Source: Nonomuraea terrae
Lineage (GTDB): Bacteria; Actinomycetota; Actinomycetes; Streptosporangiales; Streptosporangiaceae
NCBI RefSeq assembly: GCF_004348995.1
Contig: NZ_SMKQ01000008.1
Coordinates: 42,170 to 106,169 of the forward strand
Direction of reading: 5' to 3'
Length of the DNA: 64,000 nucleotides
Part shown: one piece after another, positions 7,971 to 18,058 of the stretch
Layout: each line of letters starts with the position of its first letter
Numbering within the stretch: the stretch's first letter is position 1
The notes under the pieces: generated by a model
Database searches by the model: none
The model's input: the letters and a program-made list of their open reading frames with translations, nothing else
What the model was told of the DNA's origin: nothing
Position numbers and translations under genes: made by a program

Positions 7971-10900
7971 GTGGCCGAGTTCCAGGCTGGCGAAGTCGTC
8001 GTACCGGTCGTCCCATCGGCGCAGTCCTTCATCAAGGACCTGCAGAAGCAGGTTCTGAAGGGCGCCTACCCGCTGGGGCAGGAGATCGGCAAGGAGATCC
8101 AGCGCGGCATCTCCGACCAGCTCAAGGGCGTCTACGAGCCGCTGAAAGAGGAGACCCGCAAGCAGCGGCAGCAGGCGCCGAAGGACGGCGACCAGATCGG
8201 CGGCTCATTCGCGCAGGCGTTCCGCCGCCGGCTGGAAGCAGGCCTGAAGGCGCTGCCGAAGGCCGAACTGGACGCCGACGCGACCGCCGCGGACCAGCAG
8301 GTTCAGGCGCTGCGGGCGCGGCTGGCGACACTCGCCGACCAGACCATCGGCATCGACATCGACGCGGGCGCCGCCGAAACCGAGTTGGCGGCGATCCAGC
8401 GGGAACTCGCCGCCATCGACGGCGACGCGGTGACGATCGACGTCCGGACCGATATCGCAACCGCGCTGGCGGAACTGGCTGCCGTCGAGTCCGGAATGAA
8501 CCGCGTGGGCGGGATTGTCGCCCGCCCACGCGTAGACGTCGACATCTCCGGTGCGCTCGCCAGTATCGGCACGATCTCCGCTGCTCTGGCAGGGCTGGCG
8601 GCCATCCCGGTGGCAGCGACCGTGGGAGCCGGTGTCGCCAGCCTCGCCGCCCCATTGGCGGCGGCGGGTATCGGCTTCGCCGGCCTGGCCGCGGTAGCGG
8701 TGCCGAGCGTTTCCCGGATCGGAGAGGCTCTCCAGCAGCAGGAGCAGGCGCAGAAGGCGGCCACGACCGCGACTGCGGGCGCTGCCGGTGCCGCCCAGCA
8801 GGCGCAGATCCAAGCCCTAAACCTGGCCGCGGCGGAGGATCGTGTCGCCGACGCCAAACGGGACGCCAAGACCGCAGAAGACGACCTCACCCGGGCCCGC
8901 CAAGAAGCCAAGCGGGCAGCCGAGGACCTCGCGCGGGCTGTCGCGAACGCCGCCCTGGACGAGGAGTCCGCGGCGCTCGCCGTTGAGGAAGCCCGGCAGC
9001 GGCTAGCCGAGGTGCAGGCCGACCCGAAGGCCGGCGAACTGGAGCGTAAGCGGGCCGAACTCGACGTCCGGCAGGCGGAGCAGCGCGCCAAGGACACTCA
9101 AGCACGCAACAAGCAGCTGCAGCAGGACCAGAAGACCGCCGACAAGGCAGGCATTGAGGGATCCGACCAGGTCGTTGCGGCGAAGAAGCGGATCGAGGAC
9201 GCCAACAATCGGGTTGAGGACGCCGAACGGCAGCTGCGGCTCATGCAGTTGCAGCAGGCGGCGGCTGCTCAGCAGTCGGCGGCGGCGAACCGGCAGGTGG
9301 CGGGCGAGGTCATCAAGCTGTCGCCGGCGGCACAGAAGCTGGCCAAGCAGTGGAAGTCCTTCAGCGACGTCTACGAGACCTGGCAGAAGAAGCTGGAGCC
9401 GGACGTCCTGCCCGCACTCGGCAGTGGTCTCCAGTTCGTGGAGAAGCTACTGCCGAAGCTGTCTCCGCTGGTCAAGGGCGTCTCAGGCGCTCTGGATGGC
9501 CTGATCGATTCGGCGACGAAGGCGCTCGGCGGCAAATTCTGGACCGACTTCTTCGCCATGCTGTCTCGGGAAGCGCCCGGGATCGTGACCGGTCTGGGCA
9601 AGAGCTTCGGCAACGTGATCACGGGCGTGGCGGGAATCGTCAAGGCTTTCCTGCCTTTCTCGGGGACGGTGGTCGGCGGGATCGAGTCTGCGACGAAGGC
9701 TTTCTCCGACTGGGGGAAGAGCCTCGGCGAGTCGCAGGGCTTCAAGGACTTCATCGCGTACGTGCAGGAGAACGCACCCAAGGTGATCGAGGTCGTCTCG
9801 AACATCGCGACGACCATCGGCAATCTGCTGTCCGGCCTGTCCGGGCCGGGGGCCGGCGCGCTCGATGTGATCGTGTCGATCTCGGAGACACTCGCCAGCC
9901 TCACCCCGGGACAACTGCAGGCCATCGCGTTGGCTGCGGCTGGGGTGTTCGCGGCGTTCAAGGCGTGGCAGGCGATCACTGGCATCGTCAACGGTGTCCG
10001 GTCCGCCATTCAGACCGCGAGCTCCATCGTTGGTGGCGCCAGGGCTGTCTGGAGTGGGCTCGGCTCTGCCGCCAAGGGGGCCGCCGGGGTTGCTCGTACT
10101 GCCGGGTCCGGTATCGCTACGGCCGCCCGTACAGCCGGGTCCGTCGCTTCGAAGGGCGCTACGGCGGCGTGGACGGGCATCCAGACCGCGGCAAGTCGGG
10201 CTGGGGCGGCGGCTCGTACCGCGGGTACCGTAATCGCGTCAGCGGCTCGTACAGCCGGTACCGCGGCGGTTGCTCTCCTTAGGGTGGCGGCCGGCTACAC
10301 GCGGATCGCTGCACAAGCCCTGCTGGCGCGGACGCGGATTCTGCTCGCGACGGCCGCCCAGGTCGCTGTGCGGGCGGCGACGGCGGCGTGGACAGCGATC
10401 CAGTGGGCCCTGAATGCGGCTTTGAATGCGAATCCGATCGGTCTGATCGTCATCGCCATCGCCGCTCTGGTGGCCGGGCTGATCTACGCCTACCAGAACT
10501 CCGAGACGTTCCGGAACATCGTCGATGCCGCGTTCAAGGCCATCGGCGAGGCCGCGACGTGGGTGTGGGAGACCGTGCTCAAGCCGGTCTTCGACGCGCT
10601 GGTGGCGCTGTGGCAGAACGTGATCGCACCTGCAGCGACGTGGCTGTGGCAGACCATCATCAAGCCGGCGTTCGACGGCATTGGGGCCGCGGTCCAGTGG
10701 GCGTGGACGAACCTGATCCAGCCGGCGGTGCAGGCGCTCGTCGCGTTCTGGCAGTCCACCCTGGGGCCCGTCTTCACGTGGCTGTGGAACAACATCGTCA
10801 AGCCCGCCTGGGATGGGATCGGTAAGGGAATCAAGATCGCCTGGGAGACGATCATCAAGCCCGCCGTGGCTGCCCTGGTCGCCTTCTGGCGGGAGACCCT

Positions 10901-12194
10901 TGCCCCGGTTTTCACCTGGTTGTGGAACACGATCATCAAGCCCGCTTGGGACGGCATCTCGGGGGCGATCAAAACCGCGTGGGAGAAGGTCATCCAGCCC
11001 GCCGTCCAGGCGTTCTGGAAGTTCATCTCCGAAACACTCCCGGATGGGTTCAAAAAGGGCGTCGACATGATCGGCCGCTTCTGGGACGGCCTCAAGGAGA
11101 TCGCTAAGAAGCCCGTCAACTTCATCATCGAGACCGTCTACAACAACGGCATCGTGAGCTTGTGGAACACCGTCGCGGATGCGCTCGGTCTGGACGCGAA
11201 GCTGTCGAAGATCCCCGCGCTGGCGACCGGTGGAGTTGTGCCGGGGTACACGCCAGGGCGGGACACGATGATCGCGGCCGTTGGCGGCGGCGAGGCGGTC
11301 ATGCGACCGGAGTGGACGCGCGCCGTTGGCACTGACTTCGTCAGCCAGGCGAACGCCGCAGCTCGTAAGGGCGGCATCTCCGGCGCGGCCTCGTTCATGC
11401 AGCAACGGTTCATGGGCGCCTACGCCGGCGGCGGCATCATCGGAGACGTTCTCGCCCAGGGCGTCAGGTGGGGCGCAGAGAAGCTGCTCAACCCGATCCT
11501 GGACAGCGCCGCTTCGGCGATGGGCAGTGGCCAGTGGGCGAAGATGCTCGTCTCATGGCCGCGCAAGATGGTCGACGACGTCATCACGTTCCTGGAGGGC
11601 AAGGAGGCCGCGGCCGGCGGTCCGGGCGCACAGAAGGCGTTGGAGTTCGCGCGTCAGCAGCTCGGCAAGCCGTACCAGTGGGGCGGCGCAGGGCCGAGCT
11701 CGTTCGACTGCTCCGGTCTGACGATGCGGGCATGGCAGGCCGGCGGCAGGTCGGACATTCCGCGCACGTCACAGCAGCAGATGGGGTGGGTGCAGCAGGT
11801 CGCCAAGCCCGTTCCTGGCGCGCTCGGTTTCCCTCACCCAGGCCATGTGTGGATGTACGTCAACCCGAACACCATCATCGAGGCCCCACAAACCGGGCTG
11901 AACGTCCGGCAGGTATCTGCCCGCGCAGCTCAAATGGTCGGTGTGCCCCCGTCGAAGGACGCCGCCACCTACGACAACGGCGGCTACCTGCCGACCGGCC
12001 ACAGCCTCGTCTACAACGGCACCGGACAGCCGGAGCCGGTGCTGACGGACCGGCAGTGGCAAGCCATGCAGGGCGGCACCCGCGGCGGCGACGGGGCGCT
12101 GATTCGCATCGATGAGTTCAACGCCACCCCGCAGCAGGACCCTTACGCGATCGCTAAGGACCTGAACTTCATTCTGGGCCGTCGCAGGCGATAG
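7971..12194 (+). CDS. Tape measure protein with C-terminal NlpC/P60 peptidase
   Basis: A 1407-residue tail length-determining protein. Residues about 270-440 are a charged coiled coil, 700-800 an Ala-rich segment, and about 820-840 a membrane-like helix (NPIGLIVIAIAALVAGLIYA). Residues about 865-1010 hold three imperfect 46-residue repeats around FTWLWNNIVKPAWDGI. The C-terminal part (about 1225-1310) is an NlpC/P60 cell-wall peptidase with nucleophile Cys1247 in FDCSGL and His1292 in HPGHVWMY, which could cut peptidoglycan during DNA entry. GTG 7971 follows AAGGAGGT. Confidence 0.92.
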   Translation: MAEFQAGEVVVPVVPSAQSFIKDLQKQVLKGAYPLGQEIGKEIQRGISDQLKGVYEPLKEETRKQRQQAPKDGDQIGGSFAQAFRRRLEAGLKALPKAELDADATAADQQVQALRARLATLADQTIGIDIDAGAAETELAAIQRELAAIDGDAVTIDVRTDIATALAELAAVESGMNRVGGIVARPRVDVDISGALASIGTISAALAGLAAIPVAATVGAGVASLAAPLAAAGIGFAGLAAVAVPSVSRIGEALQQQEQAQKAATTATAGAAGAAQQAQIQALNLAAAEDRVADAKRDAKTAEDDLTRARQEAKRAAEDLARAVANAALDEESAALAVEEARQRLAEVQADPKAGELERKRAELDVRQAEQRAKDTQARNKQLQQDQKTADKAGIEGSDQVVAAKKRIEDANNRVEDAERQLRLMQLQQAAAAQQSAAANRQVAGEVIKLSPAAQKLAKQWKSFSDVYETWQKKLEPDVLPALGSGLQFVEKLLPKLSPLVKGVSGALDGLIDSATKALGGKFWTDFFAMLSREAPGIVTGLGKSFGNVITGVAGIVKAFLPFSGTVVGGIESATKAFSDWGKSLGESQGFKDFIAYVQENAPKVIEVVSNIATTIGNLLSGLSGPGAGALDVIVSISETLASLTPGQLQAIALAAAGVFAAFKAWQAITGIVNGVRSAIQTASSIVGGARAVWSGLGSAAKGAAGVARTAGSGIATAARTAGSVASKGATAAWTGIQTAASRAGAAARTAGTVIASAARTAGTAAVALLRVAAGYTRIAAQALLARTRILLATAAQVAVRAATAAWTAIQWALNAALNANPIGLIVIAIAALVAGLIYAYQNSETFRNIVDAAFKAIGEAATWVWETVLKPVFDALVALWQNVIAPAATWLWQTIIKPAFDGIGAAVQWAWTNLIQPAVQALVAFWQSTLGPVFTWLWNNIVKPAWDGIGKGIKIAWETIIKPAVAALVAFWRETLAPVFTWLWNTIIKPAWDGISGAIKTAWEKVIQPAVQAFWKFISETLPDGFKKGVDMIGRFWDGLKEIAKKPVNFIIETVYNNGIVSLWNTVADALGLDAKLSKIPALATGGVVPGYTPGRDTMIAAVGGGEAVMRPEWTRAVGTDFVSQANAAARKGGISGAASFMQQRFMGAYAGGGIIGDVLAQGVRWGAEKLLNPILDSAASAMGSGQWAKMLVSWPRKMVDDVITFLEGKEAAAGGPGAQKALEFARQQLGKPYQWGGAGPSSFDCSGLTMRAWQAGGRSDIPRTSQQQMGWVQQVAKPVPGALGFPHPGHVWMYVNPNTIIEAPQTGLNVRQVSARAAQMVGVPPSKDAATYDNGGYLPTGHSLVYNGTGQPEPVLTDRQWQAMQGGTRGGDGALIRIDEFNATPQQDPYAIAKDLNFILGRRRR

Positions 12195-12237
12195 CCGGGC
12201 GGCCCGCCCCGCATTTCAGCGAGAGGCGGTTTTTGGC

Positions 12238-12501
12238 ATGTCCACGATTCAGCCGTACACGACGGCTGACCTGGCGCGTCTGAGGTCGATCCAGGCCCGC
12301 CCTCAGGGGTGGTCGCACAGGGTCAAGCCGAGAGTCACCGACGGTCGCCGCTCGTCCACGGGAGAGCGGATCAAGGTGATCCTCGACGAGCTCGGCAACA
12401 AGACGCGCATGAGACAGCACGGGCAGGACGTCAAGATTCTCAACGTGCAGACCGTGGTCGGGCAGATCCCCGCCCACCTGGTGGATTGGAGGCGGCAGTG
12501 A
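12238..12501 (+). CDS. Small hypothetical phage protein
   Basis: An 87-residue basic protein (IQPYTTADLARLRSIQ; KILNVQTVVGQIPAHLVDW) between the tape measure and tail tip genes. No domain is recognised. Its stop overlaps the next GTG start. The position suggests a minor tail or assembly factor, but this is only context. Confidence 0.65.
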   Translation: MSTIQPYTTADLARLRSIQARPQGWSHRVKPRVTDGRRSSTGERIKVILDELGNKTRMRQHGQDVKILNVQTVVGQIPAHLVDWRRQ

Positions 12502-12767
12502 CCAGCGCACGAGTGGTTGCGATCAGGCTGCGGCGCGAGCAGGAGTTCCTCGACGTGTGCGCCGGCCTCGAAGAGCGGTTGGAGACCGCCAAGCAGGCGG
12601 CCCGCGGTGACGCTCCGGAGTCTGCTGTGGCCGAACTGGGGGCAGCCAAGCAGGAGATGCGGTCGTTCCGCGAGTGGGCCCGTACGGTCGGCAGCCCGAG
12701 AGAGGGCATCCCGGGCAGGGATGCGACGGTCAGGATGGGGGGTGCTGTCAGTGGCGTGGGCAGGTAG
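12498..12767 (+). CDS. Small hypothetical helical phage protein
   Basis: An 89-residue protein, mostly a charged helix (FLDVCAGLEERLETAKQAAR; LGAAKQEMRSFREWARTVG). The GTG at 12498 overlaps the preceding stop (GTGA), which decides the start. The function is unknown. It overlaps the start of the next structural gene. Confidence 0.6.
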   Translation: MTSARVVAIRLRREQEFLDVCAGLEERLETAKQAARGDAPESAVAELGAAKQEMRSFREWARTVGSPREGIPGRDATVRMGGAVSGVGR

Positions 12768-13200
12768 CGGCTGGTATGCCCAAACGCTGGTGGCGTCGCT
12801 GGGCGGGACTGAGTACCCGCTTAACTTGGACGACGACACTCACAAGCTCGCCCTGTACGACAACACGATCACCCCCGGTTTCGGGACTGACGAGTCGTAT
12901 TCGACGTCAGGCGAGATCTCCGGAACCGGCTACACGGCTGGTGGTGCGGCGATTGCCTCGGCAACGTTCACGGTCGTTACCTCGGGCGGCGTGTACGCGG
13001 TGTGGGACGGCAACAACGTGCAGTGGGAGGCGTCCACGCTCACCGGAGTGCGGGGCGCAATTGCGCATGCCGACGCTGAAACACCCAAGCGGCTGATACT
13101 CGGGATCGACTTCGGCCAGGCGTACCAGACCAACGACGGGGTCCTCCTCGTGTCGTTCAACGCGTCCGGCATCGGCCGGATCAACGTCGTAAGCCCGTAG
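12751..13200 (+). CDS. Minor tail or virion surface protein
   Basis: A 149-residue protein of beta-sheet character (GTEYPLNLDDDTHKLALYD; SGEISGTGYTAGGAAI; GVYAVWDGNNVQWEASTL) of the kind found in tail-associated actinophage proteins. GTG 12751 is used because it gives the conserved-looking start VAWAGSGWYAQ; GTG 12742 is an equally possible start. It is followed by a strong terminator. The role is not established. Confidence 0.65.
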   Translation: MAWAGSGWYAQTLVASLGGTEYPLNLDDDTHKLALYDNTITPGFGTDESYSTSGEISGTGYTAGGAAIASATFTVVTSGGVYAVWDGNNVQWEASTLTGVRGAIAHADAETPKRLILGIDFGQAYQTNDGVLLVSFNASGIGRINVVSP

Positions 13201-13221
13201 TCCCATACCTTCTCCGTTCAC

Positions 13222-13243
13222 GCCGCCTCGTGCGGCTTTTTTT
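13222..13243 (+). terminator. Intrinsic terminator
   Basis: The stem gccgc (13222-13226) pairs with gcggc (13232-13236) and is followed by seven T. It lies 22 bases after the preceding stop and before the tail tip genes. Confidence 0.75.
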
Positions 13244-13281
13244 AATGCCCGCCCTACCTGACCTGACGAGAGGGGGCGGGC

Positions 13282-15111
13282 ATGCCGATTGAGATTCACT
13301 CCTCCAGCCCGGCACCAGCCACCGGGTCCGGCACCATCACCACCGCGGCCTTCAGTCCTCCCGCAAACAGTCTGCTCGTGGCTGTGGTCGGTGCGAGCGT
13401 CAGCAGCCCTGTCATCTCCAACAGCGGGACGGCGCGCACGTGGACGCTGCGCCGCCAGCATGCTTCGGCTGCGGGTGTGGCGATCTACACGGCGCCGAAC
13501 CCCACTGCGCTGAGCAACATCACGGTGTCCATTGGGACCGCTACGGGCGGCCTGAAGGTCTACGTCCTCACTGGCCAGGACCCCACCAATCCGATCGGTG
13601 TCAACGGGTCCGGGTCCAGCACCCAGAACAACGCCACCGTCAACGGGTACGTGTCGACCGCAGTCGGGTCACGCGGGTTCGCCGTCGCCTGGGATTTGTC
13701 CGGCAACGGGCTGCCGACTTCCACGGACGAAGAGGCCGCGTGGGAGCTGTTCGGCCTAGGCGGTATGGGTCTCGCCAAGGCCTCGGGCGTTGCCACCGCG
13801 GGCGAAACCGTCACGTTCAACATGGACGCGGGCGGCACGGCGGCAGCCGACTGGGCATGGGTGGCGCTGGAAATTATCTCTGCGTCGCTGGATGCGACGA
13901 TCGACGCGGTCGAAGTGGAAGCTTCGGCCGAAGTGCCTGCGGTAGCGATTGAGTCTGGTCAGACCGTCCATTCCGCAGCGGTGGAAGCGTCGGCCGAGGT
14001 CCCCGCTGTGGAACTCCACGCCGGCCAAACCGCCGATCCCGACCCCGTTGACGCTTGGGCGCAGGTCCTCGAACCGGACGTGGTCGCGGGCTCGGCGGAG
14101 CTGGTGGAGCCGACCGTGGTCGACGGCGCAGGCGACGTGCCCGCTCCGGCGATCACAGCGGAGCAGCATAGGACCCTGACGCCGGACGCTGTTGACGCTT
14201 CAGCGGACGTGCCTGACCCGGACATCACGGCCATCCGGGCGTGGACGCTCACTCCTTCCACCGTCGAAGCGCAAGGGCTCATCCCGTCCCCGGATGTGAA
14301 CGTCCCGGTTCTGCCCGGCGATCTCATCACTGGGGACTGGCAGATCGAATGGGCCGGCCAGATATATGGCGGCCACGGCAACGTCTACCGTGTCCTCGCT
14401 GACAGCGTCGAAGGATGGGACAACCTGCCCGGCCTCGACAGCGACAGCGCGTTACGGCCCTCGCGGCATGGGGCATGGCCGGGCAAGCAACTCGCCCAGC
14501 AGCGGGAAGTGTCGGCGATCATCGCTATTGACGATCCGCAAACGTTCGCTGCGTCCCTGCGAGCCCTACGCCGAGCGACTCGCGTGCAAGACGGTGACGG
14601 TGAGCAGAACCTCGTTATCCGCACTTACGGCGAAGCGCTGGTGACCACCGGAGTCGTCTCAGCCCGGGAGATCCCCACCCAGCACTACGGGCAAGGCTGG
14701 GCGCAGGTCAGCGTACGTTGGACGTGCTCCGATCCGCGCCGTTACAGCTTGGCACAGTACTCGCAGGTCATCCCGGCCGGCGGGACGCAGTCGATCGCCA
14801 ACGCAGGGGACGTGGCGACGTCGCCGAGGTTCCGCATCTTGGGACCGGCGGTGAATCCGGTCCTCGTCAACGTCACCCTCGATCGCATCCTCGGGTTCGA
14901 TCTCACGCTGACATCGGGCCAACTGCTCGAAGTCAATACGCAGCTCGGCACTGTGAAGATCGGCGAGACGTCCTACATGTCCACCCTGTCGGCGGAGTCT
15001 GTCCCCGTCGAGGACTTCATCGTCGATCTGGATGACAACGAGCTGGCTTACGAAGTCGACTCCGGAGGCGCTGCAGGCGCTGAATGCCTGTGGTCTGACG
15101 CCTACCTCTGA
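13282..15111 (+). CDS. Distal tail (Dit-like) protein with long repeat linker
   Basis: A 609-residue protein. Residues 1-195 form a beta-rich jelly-roll-like domain, possibly sugar binding. Residues about 200-335 are degenerate short repeats (VEASAEVPAV occurs twice, then VDASADVPDPDI). Residues about 340-609 are a phage tail domain (WQIEWAGQIYGG, VSVRWTCSDPRRYSL, IANAGDVATSPRFRI) as in Dit proteins, the ring at the tail end. The repeats resemble a spacer that could hold the N-terminal domain away from the tail. Confidence 0.8.
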   Translation: MPIEIHSSSPAPATGSGTITTAAFSPPANSLLVAVVGASVSSPVISNSGTARTWTLRRQHASAAGVAIYTAPNPTALSNITVSIGTATGGLKVYVLTGQDPTNPIGVNGSGSSTQNNATVNGYVSTAVGSRGFAVAWDLSGNGLPTSTDEEAAWELFGLGGMGLAKASGVATAGETVTFNMDAGGTAAADWAWVALEIISASLDATIDAVEVEASAEVPAVAIESGQTVHSAAVEASAEVPAVELHAGQTADPDPVDAWAQVLEPDVVAGSAELVEPTVVDGAGDVPAPAITAEQHRTLTPDAVDASADVPDPDITAIRAWTLTPSTVEAQGLIPSPDVNVPVLPGDLITGDWQIEWAGQIYGGHGNVYRVLADSVEGWDNLPGLDSDSALRPSRHGAWPGKQLAQQREVSAIIAIDDPQTFAASLRALRRATRVQDGDGEQNLVIRTYGEALVTTGVVSAREIPTQHYGQGWAQVSVRWTCSDPRRYSLAQYSQVIPAGGTQSIANAGDVATSPRFRILGPAVNPVLVNVTLDRILGFDLTLTSGQLLEVNTQLGTVKIGETSYMSTLSAESVPVEDFIVDLDDNELAYEVDSGGAAGAECLWSDAYL

Positions 15112-15151
15112 TCGCTGTATCGGCCCTTCTACCCGGACTGGGAGGTGGGCT

Positions 15152-16966
15152 GTGGCGGTCCTGCGATCCACCTCATCGGCAACCAGCGCCAGCGCCTCAT
15201 TCTCATGCCCCAAACCGTCGGGAACGCAGCAAGGCGACATCCTGATCGCCTTCCAAACCTGTTCCGACTTCGGCAACGGCAACATGACCACCCCCACGGG
15301 TGGTTCGCCCTGGCAACTGCTCGGACAGCGGGACGACACCGAGTGGGCCGGAACCCGAGTCTGGTGGAAACGAGTAGGGGCGAGCGAACCAGCCGCGTAC
15401 ACATTCCGCCAGTCCGGAAACAACGACTCGATCGCCGCCATCGCGGCCGTCGCAGACGCCGGCACAGCAACGCCGCTTATCGCCTCCACCGAAAACGGCG
15501 CCGACGCCAGCGTGTCCTGCCCGTCAGTGTCATCATCGCTATCCCCAGGCGTGACCCTCCGCTGGGCTGCTGGTCTGCGCTTCTCCTTCGTCGGATGGTC
15601 TGCGCCGTCGGGATACTCGGAGCATCTCGACCGATGGCTGTCTGCTGGTGCGACGGCTTCGCTGGCGTCCCGCCCACGAACCGCGACCGGGGCGACAGGC
15701 GCTGTAGCGTTCACCGCTTCCAGCGCGCCGATTTTCAGTCACGGCTTCACCGTGGACGTCGGGGGAACTGCGGTTCCTCCCGCGCCGCCGCCGCCGGCGA
15801 TCCCGCCTAGCAAGGACATTCATTACCGGTATGTCTTCTGCGATCTGCTGACGGATGACTACATCACCGACCTTGATCTGTCGGACGTCTCCTACGACCG
15901 GCGGATCGGGGAGCCGGGCAGCTTTTCTGGGTCGATCAGTATTCCGTCCAACGATCCAAATCTTGCTGAGAAGGTCGCTGCGGTCGTCCCGCGCTACCCG
16001 GGTGACCTGTCTACGGGTCCTGGTAGGTGCGTGGTGCACGTCTACAGGAACGGCCTGATCTGGGGAAGCTACCTGATTTGGCAGGCGTCGCTCGGCATGT
16101 CCGACCGGGGCAACCTCCAAGCGCGCCTGTCGGGCGCCACCCTGGAGTCGTACCTCGATCGGGTGGAGGTCCGGGAGGACCTCGACTTCTCCGACACCGA
16201 CCAGGTGGACATCGCGCGGGCGTTGATCGAGTCCATGCAGGGGCAGGCGGGCGCCGACCTCGGGATCACCCTGGCTGCGGGCGGCAGCGGCGTCACCCGC
16301 ACCGTGTCGTACTTGGCGGGGGAGTCCACCAGCTACGGGCAGCGCTTGAACGAGCTGTCGCAGCTCAACGACGGCTTCGAGTGGATGATCCAGACCAGCG
16401 ACCCCGGAGCCGGTACACGGATTCGTGAATGGGTTTTCGGCTATCCGAAGATCGGCGAAACCGACACCGAGCACCTGTTCACCCAGCCGGGGAACGTCGT
16501 GTCGTGGCAGGAAGACATCGACGCCACGCGAGGCGCCACGAGCTTCGTAGCGCGTGGTGAGTCCGTCAACGAGGACGCGTCCAGCTCGGGTGGCCCCACC
16601 CTGTCCGTACCGCACGACGCCGCGGCGCACTTCGCCGCCGGATGGCCCCGCCTCGACTCGACCATCACCGCGCACTTCCAGCGCGACACCGACACGCTCG
16701 ACGACTACGCGGCCCGCTACGCGGCACAAAACGCCGGCGCCGTCCGCGTCCACCAAGTCTCCATCCGCCTCGACGGCGACGACTTCACCCCCGCCCACCT
16801 CGGCGACCGAGCCCGGGTCGTGCTCGTCAACCAGTGGTGGCCCCGACTCAACGGCGCCGCGTCCTTCGACCAGTCATGGCGGGTCATCGGCATCTCCGTC
16901 CAAGCAACCACACGAGGCCAGCGCGAGACCGCGCAACTGGTCTTCGAGGAGGTCATCGACTCATGA
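15152..16966 (+). CDS. Tail tip/hub protein
   Basis: A 604-residue protein. Residues 1-205 are a beta domain related in style to the N-terminus of the preceding gene, followed by a proline hinge (PPAPPPPAIPP). The rest (YRYVFCDLLTDDYITDLDLS; SYLAGESTSYGQRLNELSQL; WRVIGISVQATTRG) is the pattern of tail tip/hub proteins that follow Dit in siphoviruses. GTG 15152 is chosen because GGGAGGTGGG lies just upstream. It probably takes part in host recognition and opening of the tail. Confidence 0.78.
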   Translation: MAVLRSTSSATSASASFSCPKPSGTQQGDILIAFQTCSDFGNGNMTTPTGGSPWQLLGQRDDTEWAGTRVWWKRVGASEPAAYTFRQSGNNDSIAAIAAVADAGTATPLIASTENGADASVSCPSVSSSLSPGVTLRWAAGLRFSFVGWSAPSGYSEHLDRWLSAGATASLASRPRTATGATGAVAFTASSAPIFSHGFTVDVGGTAVPPAPPPPAIPPSKDIHYRYVFCDLLTDDYITDLDLSDVSYDRRIGEPGSFSGSISIPSNDPNLAEKVAAVVPRYPGDLSTGPGRCVVHVYRNGLIWGSYLIWQASLGMSDRGNLQARLSGATLESYLDRVEVREDLDFSDTDQVDIARALIESMQGQAGADLGITLAAGGSGVTRTVSYLAGESTSYGQRLNELSQLNDGFEWMIQTSDPGAGTRIREWVFGYPKIGETDTEHLFTQPGNVVSWQEDIDATRGATSFVARGESVNEDASSSGGPTLSVPHDAAAHFAAGWPRLDSTITAHFQRDTDTLDDYAARYAAQNAGAVRVHQVSIRLDGDDFTPAHLGDRARVVLVNQWWPRLNGAASFDQSWRVIGISVQATTRGQRETAQLVFEEVIDS

Positions 16967-17376
16967 CAATGCCCTACCCTCGCGGGCTGGAAGACCGGCT
17001 CGAAGCGCTCGAACGCCGCGTCGAGCAGCTGTTCGCGTCAATCCAGAACCGGCAGCCCATCACCACCGCCTCGGCCGGGTGGAAGATCCCCAACCAGGGC
17101 CTGCCATCCAGCCCATCTTCTGGAGGCCACCTGACGGCGTCCGGCGCTGAGCCGATGTGGACGGGTTCTGACGGGTCAACCTACTCGCTGAAGCCGCCCC
17201 CGCCGTTCACGCCAGCCTCTGATCCGGGCGGCATGTCCGGCCTGTCCACACCCGACGACTGGCCAAGCACCTACGACCCCACGTACGGGGAGCGGGTGCA
17301 GGACGACCTGCAGATGATCCGCCTGTGGGTGCTGCAGCTGCGTTCCAACATGCTCTCGGGCGGCCTTCTCATCTGA
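16963..17376 (+). CDS. Small tail-associated protein
   Basis: A 137-residue protein with an N-terminal coiled coil (LEDRLEALERRVEQLFASI), a Pro/Gly/Ser-rich middle and a helical end (DDLQMIRLWVLQLRSNM). The ATG overlaps the hub stop (ATGA). Trimeric minor tail proteins often begin with such a coil. No enzymatic domain is seen. Confidence 0.65.
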   Translation: MTMPYPRGLEDRLEALERRVEQLFASIQNRQPITTASAGWKIPNQGLPSSPSSGGHLTASGAEPMWTGSDGSTYSLKPPPPFTPASDPGGMSGLSTPDDWPSTYDPTYGERVQDDLQMIRLWVLQLRSNMLSGGLLI

Positions 17377-17504
17377 TCGCCGCCCCTTCTGATTGTGGCC
17401 GCCCGCGTATCGACCCCAGCCCTGTGAGGGTGTGCTGGACGCGTCGGTAAAGGGAGCGCGGGCGGTCCACCCCATCTCACCTACCGACCCTTGGAGGCCG
17501 CTCT

Positions 17505-17849
17505 GTGGAGTGGACGCAAATCCCCGTCGTACAGCTGGGGGCATTGGGCGTCCTGCTTGCCGTTCTCTGGCTGGTGTTCCGCGGGCACCTCGTGCCGTCG
17601 ACGCTCGTGCCGCGCTCAACGCTCGACGACGTCAGATCCGACAGGGACACCCGCCTCGCCGAGGCGAACCAGGACGCGGCCGACTGGCGGGACCTGTACG
17701 TACGGGAGTGCGAGGCACACGACCTCACCCGGCGGGCGCACGCCGAAGAGATCCGGGCGGCGCTCCTGGCCAGCACCGAAGGCGCCCAGGTGGCTGCTGT
17801 GCTGCTGGCTGAGATCCGATCCAGGCAGATCGAGGCAGGCTCATCATGA
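17505..17849 (+). CDS. Small membrane-anchored phage protein
   Basis: A 114-residue protein with one N-terminal membrane helix (QLGALGVLLAVLWLVFRG) and a charged coiled-coil body. GTG 17505 follows GGAGG. It begins the lysis-side gene set and its stop overlaps the next start. It could be a spanin-like or accessory lysis protein, but no specific family is recognised. Confidence 0.6.
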   Translation: MEWTQIPVVQLGALGVLLAVLWLVFRGHLVPSTLVPRSTLDDVRSDRDTRLAEANQDAADWRDLYVRECEAHDLTRRAHAEEIRAALLASTEGAQVAAVLLAEIRSRQIEAGSS

Positions 17850-18058
17850 CCGACCGCGATGACGAGAATCTGCCTGACATTGACGAAGCCCGCCATGCCG
17901 CCGACGAGTCGCTGCAGCGAGCCGAGCAGGAACTGCGCCTCGCGCGAGAGCGCGCCAGATGCACGTTGAGCCTCGCCGACCGTCTGCGCCGGCTGAGGGA
18001 GGAGAACGGATTCCACGAGATTCTCAGCGACGCGTTCGGAGGTGCCGGCCATGGCTGA
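17846..18058 (+). CDS. Small charged coiled-coil protein
   Basis: A 70-residue, highly charged helical protein (DESLQRAEQELRLARERAR) overlapping both neighbours by a few bases. Comparable small proteins occur in the tail-lysis interval of actinophages. Function is unknown. Confidence 0.6.
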   Translation: MTDRDDENLPDIDEARHAADESLQRAEQELRLARERARCTLSLADRLRRLREENGFHEILSDAFGGAGHG

